A stretch of DNA of 40,380 bases from an uncultured Eubacteriales bacterium (lineage in GTDB: Bacteria; Bacillota; Clostridia; Oscillospirales; Acutalibacteraceae). The stretch covers positions 1-40,380 of the forward strand of contig ONIC01000091.1 of assembly GCA_900317815.1 (NCBI GenBank). The letters run 5' to 3'. Every line of letters starts with the position of its first letter. Positions within the stretch are counted from its first letter, which is position 1. Both the position numbers and the translations under genes were made by a program. A model generated the notes under the pieces. The model ran no database searches and was not told the DNA's origin. It saw only the letters and a list, made by a program, of their open reading frames with translations. Positions 27,704-36,447 of this stretch are shown piece by piece.

Positions 27704-27732
27704 ATTATATCATAGCGTTTGGTAAATAACAA
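27704..27732 (-). promoter_or_regulatory. Sigma-A promoter of the DUF1015 gene
   Basis: On the minus strand TTGTTA (27727-27732), a 17-bp spacer and TATAAT (27704-27709), about 40 bp before the start codon. Confidence 0.75.
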
Positions 27733-27964
27733 CGGTATTTTTGCCGCAGGCGCGTAAATTTTATAAAATTAAAACGAAACCGATTTGCAATCCGGAATTA
27801 TCGGAGTCGCTTCTCTTCCGTTTTGTATTGTCATACAGAAATGCGTAAGTCCGAGACGCTGAGAGAGCCTATGCATAATGTAAGTGTTCATCGATCTGTA
27901 ATAAAATCGCGAAGCGTTTTCCGAAACTCCACACTTCACATTAAATTTTAATTCTGTCTTTTCC
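27733..27964. other. Non-coding spacer between divergent promoters
   Basis: About 230 bp, AT-rich near 27760-27775 and otherwise mixed. A 96-codon minus-strand ORF (28059-27769) crosses it but also covers the T-box promoter, so I do not accept it. I see no repeat or hairpin of note. Confidence 0.5.
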
Positions 27965-27993
27965 TTGACAATCCTCGTCACATCTGCTAAAAT
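27965..27993 (+). promoter_or_regulatory. Sigma-A promoter of the T-box pheST operon
   Basis: A perfect TTGACA at 27965-27970, a 17-bp spacer and TAAAAT at 27988-27993. Confidence 0.85.
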
Positions 27994-27999
27994 AAAGTA

Positions 28000-28252
28000 A
28001 ATGCTGTGTTGATTACGTGTAAGTAGGCGATCGGCAGCCGTGTCAGAGAGTCTGTTCATTTGGTGTGAGAACGGGTGGCGGCGCTTTCGGTGAATTTCAG
28101 CGTATGAGCAGCCTGCGAAAGCTTTTGTAAGATCAAGCAGGTGTGTGCGTGTCCACGCAGATGATACGTCAACAAGTGCGGGGCTTTTGCCTCGAATTTG
28201 GGTGGTACCACGGGTATTTATGCTCGTCCCAAGTGCGGGACGGGCTTTTTTG
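28000..28252 (+). promoter_or_regulatory. T-box riboswitch sensing tRNA-Phe
   Basis: The leader has the T-box sequence GGGTGGTACCACGG at 28200-28213, which pairs with the free CCA end of uncharged tRNA. A terminator follows with GCTCGTCCC (28222-28230) against GGGACGGGC (28237-28245) and a T run to 28252. In stem I the likely specifier is TTC at 28096-28098 within GAATTTCAG, followed by A, which reads phenylalanine and agrees with the pheS gene downstream. When tRNA-Phe is uncharged the antiterminator forms and pheST is transcribed. Confidence 0.93.
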
Positions 28253-28305
28253 TTTTCCTGTGGGATGCAGTCAGATGTATATTATATTGAAAGGAATGAA
28301 CGGAA

Positions 28306-29361
28306 TTGTTCGAAAAGGTCAACGAATTACAGAAAAAATTCAGCGAGAGCCTCCAAGCGGCAGACAGCTCCCAGGAGCTTGAGAAGATCAGGGTCGAGTT
28401 CCTCGGAAAAAAGGGAAGCGTAACCGATCTTCTCAAGGGTATGAAGTCGCTCGGCGTTGAGGAGAAAAAACAGTACGGTCAGCAGGTCAATAAGCTCAAA
28501 AGCGAGATCTCGGACGCTATCTCGAAGAAGGTCGAGGAGCTTCACAAGGCGGCTGTGGAGCGTGAGATAAACTCTGTTCCCGAGTTTGACGTCTCCGCTC
28601 CCGCAAGACTCAGACGGGGCAGCTATCATCCGATCACGCTTGTTCAGCGCGACTGCGAGAGAGTATTCCGCTCGATGGGTTTTACCGTTGAGGATTACAG
28701 TGAGATAGTTTCCGACTACGAGTGCTTCGAGTCGCTCAATATCCCAAAGGATCATCCCGCGCGCGATATGCAGGACACATATTACCTCACGAACGGTCAG
28801 CTCCTGAAATCTCAGACGTCTGCGGCTCAGAATGCTATCTACAAAAAATACAGAAAAGCTCTTATCGAGCAGGGCAAGCCGATCAAGGCTGTCTTCCCCG
28901 GAAGATGCTTCAGAAATGAGGCAACAGACGCCTGCCACGAGAACACCTTCTTCCAGATGGAGGGCGTTATGGTAGATAAGAATATCGGCATACCGAACCT
29001 CATTTTCTTTATGAAGACGATGCTCTCCGAGGTCTTCAGAAAAGACATCAAAGTAAGGCTGAGAACAGGCTTCTTCCCGTTTGTCGAGCCGGGCTTCGAG
29101 CTTGATATAAGCTGCCTTATCTGCGGCGGAGAGGGTTGCCCGTCCTGTAAGCACAGCGGCTGGCTTGAGCTTTGCCCGTGCGGTATGATACATCCCGAGG
29201 TGCTCAGAGAGGGAGGTATCGATCCCGAGGAGTACACAGGCTTCGCTTTCGGCGTCGGTCTGACAAGACTCGGTATGATGAAGTACAATATTGCTGATAT
29301 CCGTGATCTGAACAGCGGCGATCTGAAGTGTCTGTCGCAGTTTACTCAGGACCGCGAATGA
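28306..29361 (+). CDS. pheS: Phenylalanyl-tRNA synthetase alpha subunit
   Basis: PheS carries the class II catalytic core of the heterotetrameric enzyme. The 351-residue protein has an N-terminal coiled coil that binds tRNA (about 1-90) and the motif DHPARDMQDTYYL. Class II motif 2 lies in FPGRCFRNEATDACHENTFFQMEG, and the C-terminal motif 3 region is GFAFGVGLTRLGMMKYNIADIRDL. A four-Cys segment CLICGGEGCPSC sits before GMIHPEVL, as in many Firmicutes. The start is TTG at 28306, about 10 bases after AAAGGA. An ATG at 28297 is in the wrong frame. It is under T-box control. Confidence 0.96.
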   Translation: MFEKVNELQKKFSESLQAADSSQELEKIRVEFLGKKGSVTDLLKGMKSLGVEEKKQYGQQVNKLKSEISDAISKKVEELHKAAVEREINSVPEFDVSAPARLRRGSYHPITLVQRDCERVFRSMGFTVEDYSEIVSDYECFESLNIPKDHPARDMQDTYYLTNGQLLKSQTSAAQNAIYKKYRKALIEQGKPIKAVFPGRCFRNEATDACHENTFFQMEGVMVDKNIGIPNLIFFMKTMLSEVFRKDIKVRLRTGFFPFVEPGFELDISCLICGGEGCPSCKHSGWLELCPCGMIHPEVLREGGIDPEEYTGFAFGVGLTRLGMMKYNIADIRDLNSGDLKCLSQFTQDRE

Positions 29362-29376
29362 GAGGGGAGAATGTAG

Positions 29377-31728
29377 ATGTTTATTTCAATGAATTGGGTC
29401 GGCGATTTCGTCGATCTCGAAGGTCTTGACAAGCTCAGTCTTATCAGTCAGTTCTCTCTCTCCGTAGCCGAGGTCGAGAACGATATATTTATGAAGGGCG
29501 AGGACATCGACGGTATCGTCGTAGCAGAGATCAAGTCGGTCGAGCCTCATCCCGAATCAAACAAGCTCCACCTTCTGAAGGTGGACGCAGGTCAGGGCGA
29601 GCTTGTAGACGTAGTCTGCGGCGCTCCGAACGTCAGAGTCGGTATGAAGACTGCCTTTGCACCGCTCGGCTCGCGTATCGGTGATATCACGATCGCTCCG
29701 AGAAAGCTTGCGGGCTTTACTTCTAACGGTATGTGCTGCGCAGAAGCCGAGATCGGTATTTCCGACGACGGCAGCGGCATTATGGATATCACAGACGACA
29801 TCGCAAACGGTACGCCAATCAAGGACGTTTACGCAGTAGACGATATTGTATTTGAGGTCGATAACAAGTCGCTGACTAACCGCCCCGATCTCTGGGGTCA
29901 CTACGGCATCGCCCGCGAGTTCTCCGCTCTGTCAGGCAGACCGCTCAAAAAGCTTGAAACAGTCGAGCTTTCACAGTTTGACTCTCTGCCGAAGCTCGAT
30001 ATGAAGATCGAGGACCCGCTTTGCTACCGCTATTCCTGCATCAAGGTCGATAAGGTCAACAGAAGTATAAGCCCTGTGAATATGCGTATCCGCCTTTATT
30101 ATGCGGGTATGCGCCCGATCAACTTCCTTGCGGATATCACAAACTACATTATGCTCGAGATGGGTCAGCCCATGCACGCCTTCGATTCCCGTAAGGTGGA
30201 GAATATAAGGATCAAGCGCTTTGGCGAGCCTTTCGATTTCCAGACGCTCGATAAGGAGACTCGTCACATAGACACAGATACGCTTATGATCTGCAACGGC
30301 GATACACCTGTTGCTATTGCAGGTATTATGGGCGGACTTGATTCCGAGATCGTTGATGACACGACTTCGCTCACTCTCGAATCGGCTTGCTTCGATCCCG
30401 CATCTATCCGCAAGTCCACAGTTCGTCTGTCTCACAGAACAGACGCTTCGATGCGCTATGAGAAGAGTCTTGATCCCGAAATGACAGTTCCTGCAGTAGG
30501 ACGCTTTTTAAAGCATCTGATCGACTACGATCCCGATGTTAAGGTCATTTCCTCGCTCACAGACGAGTATGTATATAAATATCCCGAAGTATCTCTTGAG
30601 CTTACGAGAGCATTTATCGACCGCTATACGGGTATTTCTATCAGTGATGAGAAGATACTCTCAACGCTTCGCTCGCTCGAATTTGAAGCAGAGCTTGACA
30701 ACGATGTTTTCAGCGTAAAAGTACCGACCTTCCGCGCTACGAAGGATGTTGTGAACAAGGCGGCGGTAATAAAGGAGATATCGCGTATCTACGGATTTGA
30801 TAACTTCCCGCAGTATACGGTAGAAGCTCCGCTTTATCCCGTGAATATGTCCACAGAGAAAAATGTTGAGGAGCAGATCAAGGATATCCTTGTTGTCAGA
30901 GAGAGACTTCACGAGGTACATTCCTATGTCTGGTGGTATACAGACGAATGCAAGGAGCTTGGTATAGAGACCGAGGACAACATCAGGGTGCTCAATTCCA
31001 ATCTCGTTATCCGCAATTCTATCGAGCCCACACAGCTTTGTCAGGTCAATAAGAATACGCTCACGGCGCCCGAGTTCGGCATTTTCGAGGTCGGCAGAGT
31101 AGTAAAGGGCGTTGACCCCGAGACAAATCTTGTCAATGAGCGCAAGATGCTTTGCGTAACGCTGTTCAGCAAGACGGCTGCGCTTGAGGAGCTGTATCTC
31201 AGAATGAGAGATATCGTAGCAGTTCTTGCGGACGATATCAAGCACAGAGAGGTCACATTCGAAAAGCGTGAGCCAACACATTCCTGGCAGCATCCGAAGA
31301 ACCTCAATGCAGTTATCTGCGGCGGAAAGGAGATCGGTGAGATCGGGCTTATCCATCCGTCGATCGTCAAGAAGATAGACAAGAAGTGCGCTATCGTTTA
31401 CGCCGAGATCGACGTTGCAGATTTCGCTGAGCTTGACTCACTCGGCATCAAGTATGACGAGCCGTCTAAGTATCCCGAGATGGAGGTGGATCTCACATTC
31501 CGCACGGCGTTCTTTGCGCCCATTGGAGCGACTCTCAAGAATATAGGCTCGCCGCTTGTGAAGAATGTCAGCGTTGCCGATATCTATGATGACGAAAAGG
31601 GCAGAGCGCTTACAGTCAGGATCGTATTCTCCGATAAGGAAAAGACGCTTACCCGTGACGAGGTTAACGAGGTCGTAAACGAGCTTATCGAAAAACTCGC
31701 AAAAATCGGCGTTGCGCTCAAGCAGTAA
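29377..31728 (+). CDS. pheT: Phenylalanyl-tRNA synthetase beta subunit
   Basis: PheT provides tRNA binding and editing. The 783-residue protein has, in order, an EMAP-like tRNA-binding domain (about 40-155, VVAEIKSVEPHPESNKLHLLKVDAG), the B3/B4 editing domain and the B5 domain. These are followed by a catalytic-like core and a C-terminal FDX-ACB anticodon-binding domain ending GVALKQ. Length and order are typical. The start is ATG at 29377 after GAGGGGAG, 15 bp behind pheS. Confidence 0.96.
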   Translation: MFISMNWVGDFVDLEGLDKLSLISQFSLSVAEVENDIFMKGEDIDGIVVAEIKSVEPHPESNKLHLLKVDAGQGELVDVVCGAPNVRVGMKTAFAPLGSRIGDITIAPRKLAGFTSNGMCCAEAEIGISDDGSGIMDITDDIANGTPIKDVYAVDDIVFEVDNKSLTNRPDLWGHYGIAREFSALSGRPLKKLETVELSQFDSLPKLDMKIEDPLCYRYSCIKVDKVNRSISPVNMRIRLYYAGMRPINFLADITNYIMLEMGQPMHAFDSRKVENIRIKRFGEPFDFQTLDKETRHIDTDTLMICNGDTPVAIAGIMGGLDSEIVDDTTSLTLESACFDPASIRKSTVRLSHRTDASMRYEKSLDPEMTVPAVGRFLKHLIDYDPDVKVISSLTDEYVYKYPEVSLELTRAFIDRYTGISISDEKILSTLRSLEFEAELDNDVFSVKVPTFRATKDVVNKAAVIKEISRIYGFDNFPQYTVEAPLYPVNMSTEKNVEEQIKDILVVRERLHEVHSYVWWYTDECKELGIETEDNIRVLNSNLVIRNSIEPTQLCQVNKNTLTAPEFGIFEVGRVVKGVDPETNLVNERKMLCVTLFSKTAALEELYLRMRDIVAVLADDIKHREVTFEKREPTHSWQHPKNLNAVICGGKEIGEIGLIHPSIVKKIDKKCAIVYAEIDVADFAELDSLGIKYDEPSKYPEMEVDLTFRTAFFAPIGATLKNIGSPLVKNVSVADIYDDEKGRALTVRIVFSDKEKTLTRDEVNEVVNELIEKLAKIGVALKQ

Positions 31729-31741
31729 GAGGCGGTAATTT

Positions 31742-31978
31742 ATGACTGTCAGGATGATAAGATGTCCCTGCTGCGGCTGTCTGACGATCGGAGAGGAGTA
31801 CGATATCTGCGAGGTGTGCTTCTGGGAGTACGATACCGCAGATCAGGAAGATTCCGACAACGCAGTCGGACCTAACAAGGTTACTCTTAATCAGGCAAGA
31901 GAGAATTATAAAAAATTCGGAGCGTGCGAAGAACGCTTCATAGAGTTTGTCAGAAAGCCGACAGACGAAGAACTGTAA
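31742..31978 (+). CDS. Cysteine-rich CPCC family small protein
   Basis: The 78-residue protein has RCPCCGCLTIGEEYDICEVCFWEYD, the defining pattern of the CPCC family, with Cys8, Cys10, Cys11 and Cys13, then a second Cys pair that could complete a zinc site. The rest is helical and acidic. Function in this family is unknown; members are scattered, often as single genes. The start is ATG at 31742 after GAGGCGG, 13 bp behind pheT. It shares the pheST transcript and its terminator, so T-box control may reach it. Confidence 0.85.
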   Translation: MTVRMIRCPCCGCLTIGEEYDICEVCFWEYDTADQEDSDNAVGPNKVTLNQARENYKKFGACEERFIEFVRKPTDEEL

Positions 31979-31984
31979 AAAAAG

Positions 31985-32031
31985 AGAGAACTCAGACGAG
32001 CATTTCATCAATGTCTGAGTTCTCTTTTTTT
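31985..32031 (+). terminator. Strong terminator of the pheST operon
   Basis: Perfect 13-base arms AGAGAACTCAGAC (31985-31997) and GTCTGAGTTCTCT (32013-32025), followed by a T run to 32031. Confidence 0.95.
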
Positions 32032-32304
32032 GTTTTATGATGTTACGTCGCCGCAGCGGCAGAAAAAGACTGCAGCAAACCATAAACACGGAAAAAGACT
32101 ATGAAGCTTCAAAAACTATGCCGCGTATTGCCTGCTCCCGACAAAAACATACCCTTTATTCTACCATATTTTCAATAATAAAGAAATCTTTCGAATTTTT
32201 CATTGAATAATACAAATTTTTAATGTTTTAACGGGATAAAAGAATAAAGAGCGGTACGACCGTCTTGCTTGTATAAACCAAAATGGAAAATCATGTGAAA
32301 AGTA
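32032..32304. other. Non-coding AT-rich spacer upstream of the kinase
   Basis: No gene is supported. The segment at 32117-32140 (CCGCGTATTGCCTGCTCCCG) reads on the reverse strand as GAGCAGGCAATACGCGG and may be a decayed relative of the 99-bp repeat core (CGCAGGCAATTACCGC). The rest is AT-rich without hairpins of note. Confidence 0.4.
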
Positions 32305-32333
32305 TTGTTATTTTGAGAGAATAACTGTATAAT
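32305..32333 (+). promoter_or_regulatory. Sigma-A promoter of the phosphorelay operon
   Basis: TTGTTA at 32305-32310, a 17-bp spacer and TATAAT at 32328-32333. Confidence 0.8.
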
Positions 32334-32356
32334 AGGTTTGGAATTGTGAAATGACG

Positions 32357-32389
32357 AAGGCACAGAGAGAAGATTGAGTGCCTTGGAGG
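32357..32389 (+). promoter_or_regulatory. Leader hairpin abutting the kinase ribosome binding site
   Basis: AAGGCAC (32357-32363) pairs with GTGCCTT (32378-32384), and GGAGG (32385-32389) follows at once, before the GTG start at 32397. A nine-codon reading frame (ATG at 32351, stop at 32377) runs through the hairpin. The arrangement could affect translation; this is inference. Confidence 0.4.
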
Positions 32390-32396
32390 TGTTAAC

Positions 32397-35300
32397 GTGA
32401 CAAAACACAGGCAGAGCCTTTTTATAACTCTTGTTGCGGTGCTTCTTGTCGTGACGCTGTCTGCGGAGGTATTTCTGATATTCAATATATCTACCGACCA
32501 GACAAAAGAGTCGGGCATGACGAATGTAGAGTCAGCGAACTCCGAGCTTGAATCGCTCGTGTCTGATTCGTGCAACGAGACTTTGCGGCTTGCTGTCGAG
32601 GTGCAGCCGTATATCTCGGATAATGCTGCGCTGAAACGGTTCGTTATAACCGAGGGCAACTCACTCAATAAGTCGAGCAGCGGCGCTTGCACGAGCGTTT
32701 TCGTCGGCACTCCCGATGAGTACATAGCTCAGGGCAGCGAGCCCGATGCGATAGATGTATCAAACAGGAACTGGTACACGGGCGCTGTCAGAGCTGACGG
32801 CGATGCGTATGTCACGCCTTTGTTTGAGGACACCGACACGGGAGATGTGTGTTATACGGTATCGGTGCTGCTCGGAGACGGCGAGACGGTCATCGCCGCA
32901 AATTATAATATGACATATTTCCAGCAAAAGATCGACGAGGAAGGCTCGGTCGGCGGAAAAAATGTTATGATGATAACGAACGACGGCCTGATCGCGGCGG
33001 CGACAAACCGTGAATTTATCGGTGAGACGCTCGCTTATGTGGTTCCCGAATACTCGGGGGTTTTCTCTCTTGTAAAGACGAGCAGCGGCGCAGTTAATAT
33101 AACTCAGAAGAGAAACGATATTTTTGCGGTACGTTCCGTTTACGGGTGGACGCTGATCGTCAGCGAGAGAACGATCTCACTGTATAAGTCCTCTTTTGTC
33201 CAGCTTATAGCAATGAGCCTTGCGATGTTCATAGTCTTCGGCTTCATCATAGTTATGACGATCAGAGGAGTACGTGAGTCGAAGAAGGCTCGTGACGAGC
33301 TTGAATACCGTGACAGATTTCTCCGAAAGTCGGTCACCGAGCTGAAAGAACCTCTTGCAAAGATCCTCAACAGTTCGAGCGCCGACAACGTAAGCCAGAT
33401 CGACGACTATGAACAGGAATTCAATAATATCCGTGCCGCATCCGACACGCTTTCTCAGCAGATCAAAGAAATACTCGCATATTCCGAGCTTATAAAAACG
33501 GAAAAGCCCGAGGATATCAGTGAAAAGACGGCGACGTTCGGAAATACGCGCAGGTTCAGATTTGTGATAGTGCTTGCGCTCTCGAGTGTTATTGTGCTGT
33601 GTTCGTATATCAATATTTTCGCTGCGACAAACTACGGCGAGAGCCGCATGGACCGTGACGCTGCGCTCTACGGCGCTCAGCTCTCCGAGTGGATCGAAGC
33701 TCAGAAGAGTACGCTCAATATGTTTTGCAGCATTTTCTCCACACAGCCCGAGCTGCTCGACGATCACGAAAAAGCCAAAAAGCTGCTGACGGATATCACT
33801 GCGCAGTATCCCGATATATCACTGACCTGTATTGCGACGCCAAATATGGAATATAAGCTCACAACGAGCGGAGGAGACGAGCCTGACGGCAAGAACCGTG
33901 TCGAGGAGCGTGAATGGTATACCCGAGCGCTCGATCTTAACGGCGATATATTCATTTCGGCTCCGTATTATGATTCTATCACGGGCAACTACTGCGTGAC
34001 TTTCTCAAAGGCGGTCTGCGATGCTGACACGGGTGAGCAGCTCGGAGTTTTTGCAATAGATTTCTATATGGATAAGCTCGTCAACATTCTCGGCGGCACT
34101 TATTCCGACAACAGCTACGCATTTCTGACCGACGGCAACGGCAGGATACTCAATCACCCATACGGCGCTTATCAGATGTCGGGCGATTCGTCCGTTAATG
34201 TACTGCAGACAACATACAGCGCAGCGATCCCGAACTGCGGCAAGGTCAGATTTTTCCCCGATTATGACGGCACATACAAGGCTGTGATCGCCACTTATGA
34301 CGAGGAGTCACAGTTCTCCGTTTACGTTGTCAACAATGTCTGGTACGTTTACCGCGGAGTTCTTCTCTACAGCCTGATATCAACAGCCGTGCTGATAGTA
34401 TGCGTAGTGCTCGTATATCGACTGATAAGCAGCCTGATTAATCTGCAGGAGCGCGCAAATAAGAAGCTGCGCGAATCGGCAGATGCCGCTATTGCCGCAG
34501 ACGAGGCAAAAAGCTCCTTCCTGGCTCAGATGTCGCACGAGATCAGAACGCCGATCAACGCCGTTATCGGTATGAATGAGATGATCCTGCGTGAAAGCAG
34601 CGACAATACCATAAGGGAGTACGCAGTCAATATCCAGAGCGCAGGCAGAACGCTGCTCTCGCTTATCAACAGCATTCTCGACTTTTCAAAGATCGAGGAC
34701 GGAAAGATGGAGATAATCCCCGTCAAGTACGATACCGCATCGATGATACACGATCTGGTAACGTCGATCACTCCGAGAGCAAAGTCGAAGGGGCTTGAGC
34801 TGATCGTCAGGACAGACGCAACGCTTCCCTCTGCGCTCAAGGGCGATGATGTCAGGATAAAGCAGTGCGTATCTAATCTGCTGACGAATGCCGTAAAATA
34901 TACGGAGTCAGGCTCCGTCACTCTCGTTTTCAAGCGTGAGAACCAGCACGACGACACTATCGACCTTTATGTCGAAGTGACGGATACGGGCATCGGAATC
35001 AAAGAGGAGGACTTAGGCAAGCTCTTCGATTCTTTCAGGCGTCTCGAGGAAAAACGCAACAGAAACATCGAGGGCACGGGTCTCGGTATGTCGATCGTTA
35101 CGAAGCTCCTGGCGATGATGGATACAAAGCTGGAGGTCAAAAGTGAGTATGGTAAGGGCTCGACCTTCTGCTTCAGAGTAAAACAGCGTATCGCCTCGCC
35201 GGTTGCGATGGGTGATTATACAAGCCGCATCATGAAAGCGGAGTGTGAGGATGAGGACGAGCGCCACATCTTTGCGCCGCGGGCAAAGGTACTCGTTGTG

Positions 35301-36107
35301 GACGATAACGAAATGAATATCAAGGTCGCCGTCAGTATGATAAAAATGTACGGCATCGTTCCCGATACGGCAGGCTCGGGATTCGAAGCAATCGAGCGAG
35401 CAAAGGAGAAAAATTATCATGTGATTTTTATGGATCATATGATGCCGAAGATGGACGGAATCGAAACGCTTGCCGCAATGAATGAGGAGGAGCTGCTTCC
35501 CGACTCGACCTATGTTATAGCTCTGACGGCGAATGCGATAGTCGGCGCAAAGGAGATGTATCTCAGCGCAGGCTTCGATGACTATCTTTCAAAGCCGATC
35601 GAGAGCCGCCGATTCGAGCGGCTTCTTGAAAAATATCTGCCCGAAAGCATAGTTTCCCACAGAAAGGTCGAGCGCCCCGAGATAAAGAGCAGGAGCGAAG
35701 AGCCTGTTTCCGAGGATATGTTCACTCTTTCACAGATACAGAAGCTGCACGGGATATGCCCCGAGCTTGATATAATGACGGGACTTTCTTACTGCATGGA
35801 CTCGAAGGAGTTTTACCTCGATACTCTGCAAGGCTATCTTGACGCAGACAAGAGCAGGGAGCTTTGCGAGGCATTTAAAGCGCAGGATACCGAGAATTAC
35901 GGTATACACGCTCACAGCCTGAAAAGTACGTCAAAAACGATCGGTGCGCTTGTCTTATCGGAGCACGCAAAGGAACTTGAATTTGCCGCAAAGCGCGGTG
36001 ACACGGAATATATAAAGGAGCACCACGAAACCGTGATGCAGGAATACGGCGCCGTATTGAAGGGCGTCGGGGAGGTGCTGAAAAATGAGCAAGGTACTGG
36101 TAATTGA
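32397..36107 (+). CDS. Hybrid histidine kinase with duplicated Cache sensor and a degenerate first HisKA
   Basis: The 1236-residue membrane protein reads, in order: membrane helix (8-29), Cache-like outer domain (about 35-265), helix (268-288) and a HisKA-like region (about 305-370) with Thr314 in VTELKEPL. A new helix (388-409), a second Cache domain (about 412-650), a helix (656-675) and an active HisKA with His714 in SHEIRTPI follow. Then come HATPase (N831, D863, GTGLGM near 893), a receiver (D1013, K1066) and an HPt with His1173 in HSLKS. Both sensors have R-x-W-Y (R124-Y127 and R505-Y508). No ATPase follows the first HisKA. The start is GTG at 32397 after GGAGGTG. The signal sensed is unknown. 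Its end overlaps the next gene by 23 bp. Confidence 0.92.
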   Translation: MTKHRQSLFITLVAVLLVVTLSAEVFLIFNISTDQTKESGMTNVESANSELESLVSDSCNETLRLAVEVQPYISDNAALKRFVITEGNSLNKSSSGACTSVFVGTPDEYIAQGSEPDAIDVSNRNWYTGAVRADGDAYVTPLFEDTDTGDVCYTVSVLLGDGETVIAANYNMTYFQQKIDEEGSVGGKNVMMITNDGLIAAATNREFIGETLAYVVPEYSGVFSLVKTSSGAVNITQKRNDIFAVRSVYGWTLIVSERTISLYKSSFVQLIAMSLAMFIVFGFIIVMTIRGVRESKKARDELEYRDRFLRKSVTELKEPLAKILNSSSADNVSQIDDYEQEFNNIRAASDTLSQQIKEILAYSELIKTEKPEDISEKTATFGNTRRFRFVIVLALSSVIVLCSYINIFAATNYGESRMDRDAALYGAQLSEWIEAQKSTLNMFCSIFSTQPELLDDHEKAKKLLTDITAQYPDISLTCIATPNMEYKLTTSGGDEPDGKNRVEEREWYTRALDLNGDIFISAPYYDSITGNYCVTFSKAVCDADTGEQLGVFAIDFYMDKLVNILGGTYSDNSYAFLTDGNGRILNHPYGAYQMSGDSSVNVLQTTYSAAIPNCGKVRFFPDYDGTYKAVIATYDEESQFSVYVVNNVWYVYRGVLLYSLISTAVLIVCVVLVYRLISSLINLQERANKKLRESADAAIAADEAKSSFLAQMSHEIRTPINAVIGMNEMILRESSDNTIREYAVNIQSAGRTLLSLINSILDFSKIEDGKMEIIPVKYDTASMIHDLVTSITPRAKSKGLELIVRTDATLPSALKGDDVRIKQCVSNLLTNAVKYTESGSVTLVFKRENQHDDTIDLYVEVTDTGIGIKEEDLGKLFDSFRRLEEKRNRNIEGTGLGMSIVTKLLAMMDTKLEVKSEYGKGSTFCFRVKQRIASPVAMGDYTSRIMKAECEDEDERHIFAPRAKVLVVDDNEMNIKVAVSMIKMYGIVPDTAGSGFEAIERAKEKNYHVIFMDHMMPKMDGIETLAAMNEEELLPDSTYVIALTANAIVGAKEMYLSAGFDDYLSKPIESRRFERLLEKYLPESIVSHRKVERPEIKSRSEEPVSEDMFTLSQIQKLHGICPELDIMTGLSYCMDSKEFYLDTLQGYLDADKSRELCEAFKAQDTENYGIHAHSLKSTSKTIGALVLSEHAKELEFAAKRGDTEYIKEHHETVMQEYGAVLKGVGEVLKNEQGTGN

Positions 36108-36426
36108 CGACGATCCGATGATACTCAGAATGGCGGGCTTTATCCTGAAAAAAGGAGGCCACACCGCTGTTTCGGCTCAGTCGGGTCAGCAGGGTCTTGA
36201 TATCGTCTCCGGAGACGATATAGATTTTGTATTTATCGACTGCGAAATGCCCGGAATGAGCGGATTTGAGACGCTTGAAAAGCTCAAAGCGCAGTGCGGG
36301 ACACCTGTCTGCATGATGACGGGAACGCTGACGGAGAGCACAAGGGAAAAAGCGCTTGCGCTCGGCGCTCTCGATTGTATCGGAAAACCGATCAATGCGC
36401 AGCAGATGCTGTCTGTTATCAAATAA
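36085..36426 (+). CDS. Single-domain response regulator
   Basis: The 113-residue protein is a receiver domain alone: the acidic pair in VIDDDPM, the phosphorylated Asp in FIDCEMPGMSG, Thr in MMTGT and Lys in GKPI. There is no output domain, so it probably passes phosphate between proteins, as Spo0F-type or CheY-type receivers do. The start is ATG at 36085 inside the end of the kinase gene, with GGGGAGGTG upstream. It is encoded between two HPt-bearing proteins, which would be natural donors or acceptors. Confidence 0.92.
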   Translation: MSKVLVIDDDPMILRMAGFILKKGGHTAVSAQSGQQGLDIVSGDDIDFVFIDCEMPGMSGFETLEKLKAQCGTPVCMMTGTLTESTREKALALGALDCIGKPINAQQMLSVIK

Positions 36427-36447
36427 TACACAATTAAGAGGGAGTTT

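Noticed and set aside
27780..27800. tRNA-like anticodon arm (GATTTGCAATCC)
   Set aside because: No flanking D-arm, T-arm or acceptor stem can be drawn on either strand.
27769..28059. 96-codon minus-strand ORF between the DUF1015 gene and pheS
   Set aside because: It covers the T-box promoter and the first part of its leader, and has no good ribosome binding site.
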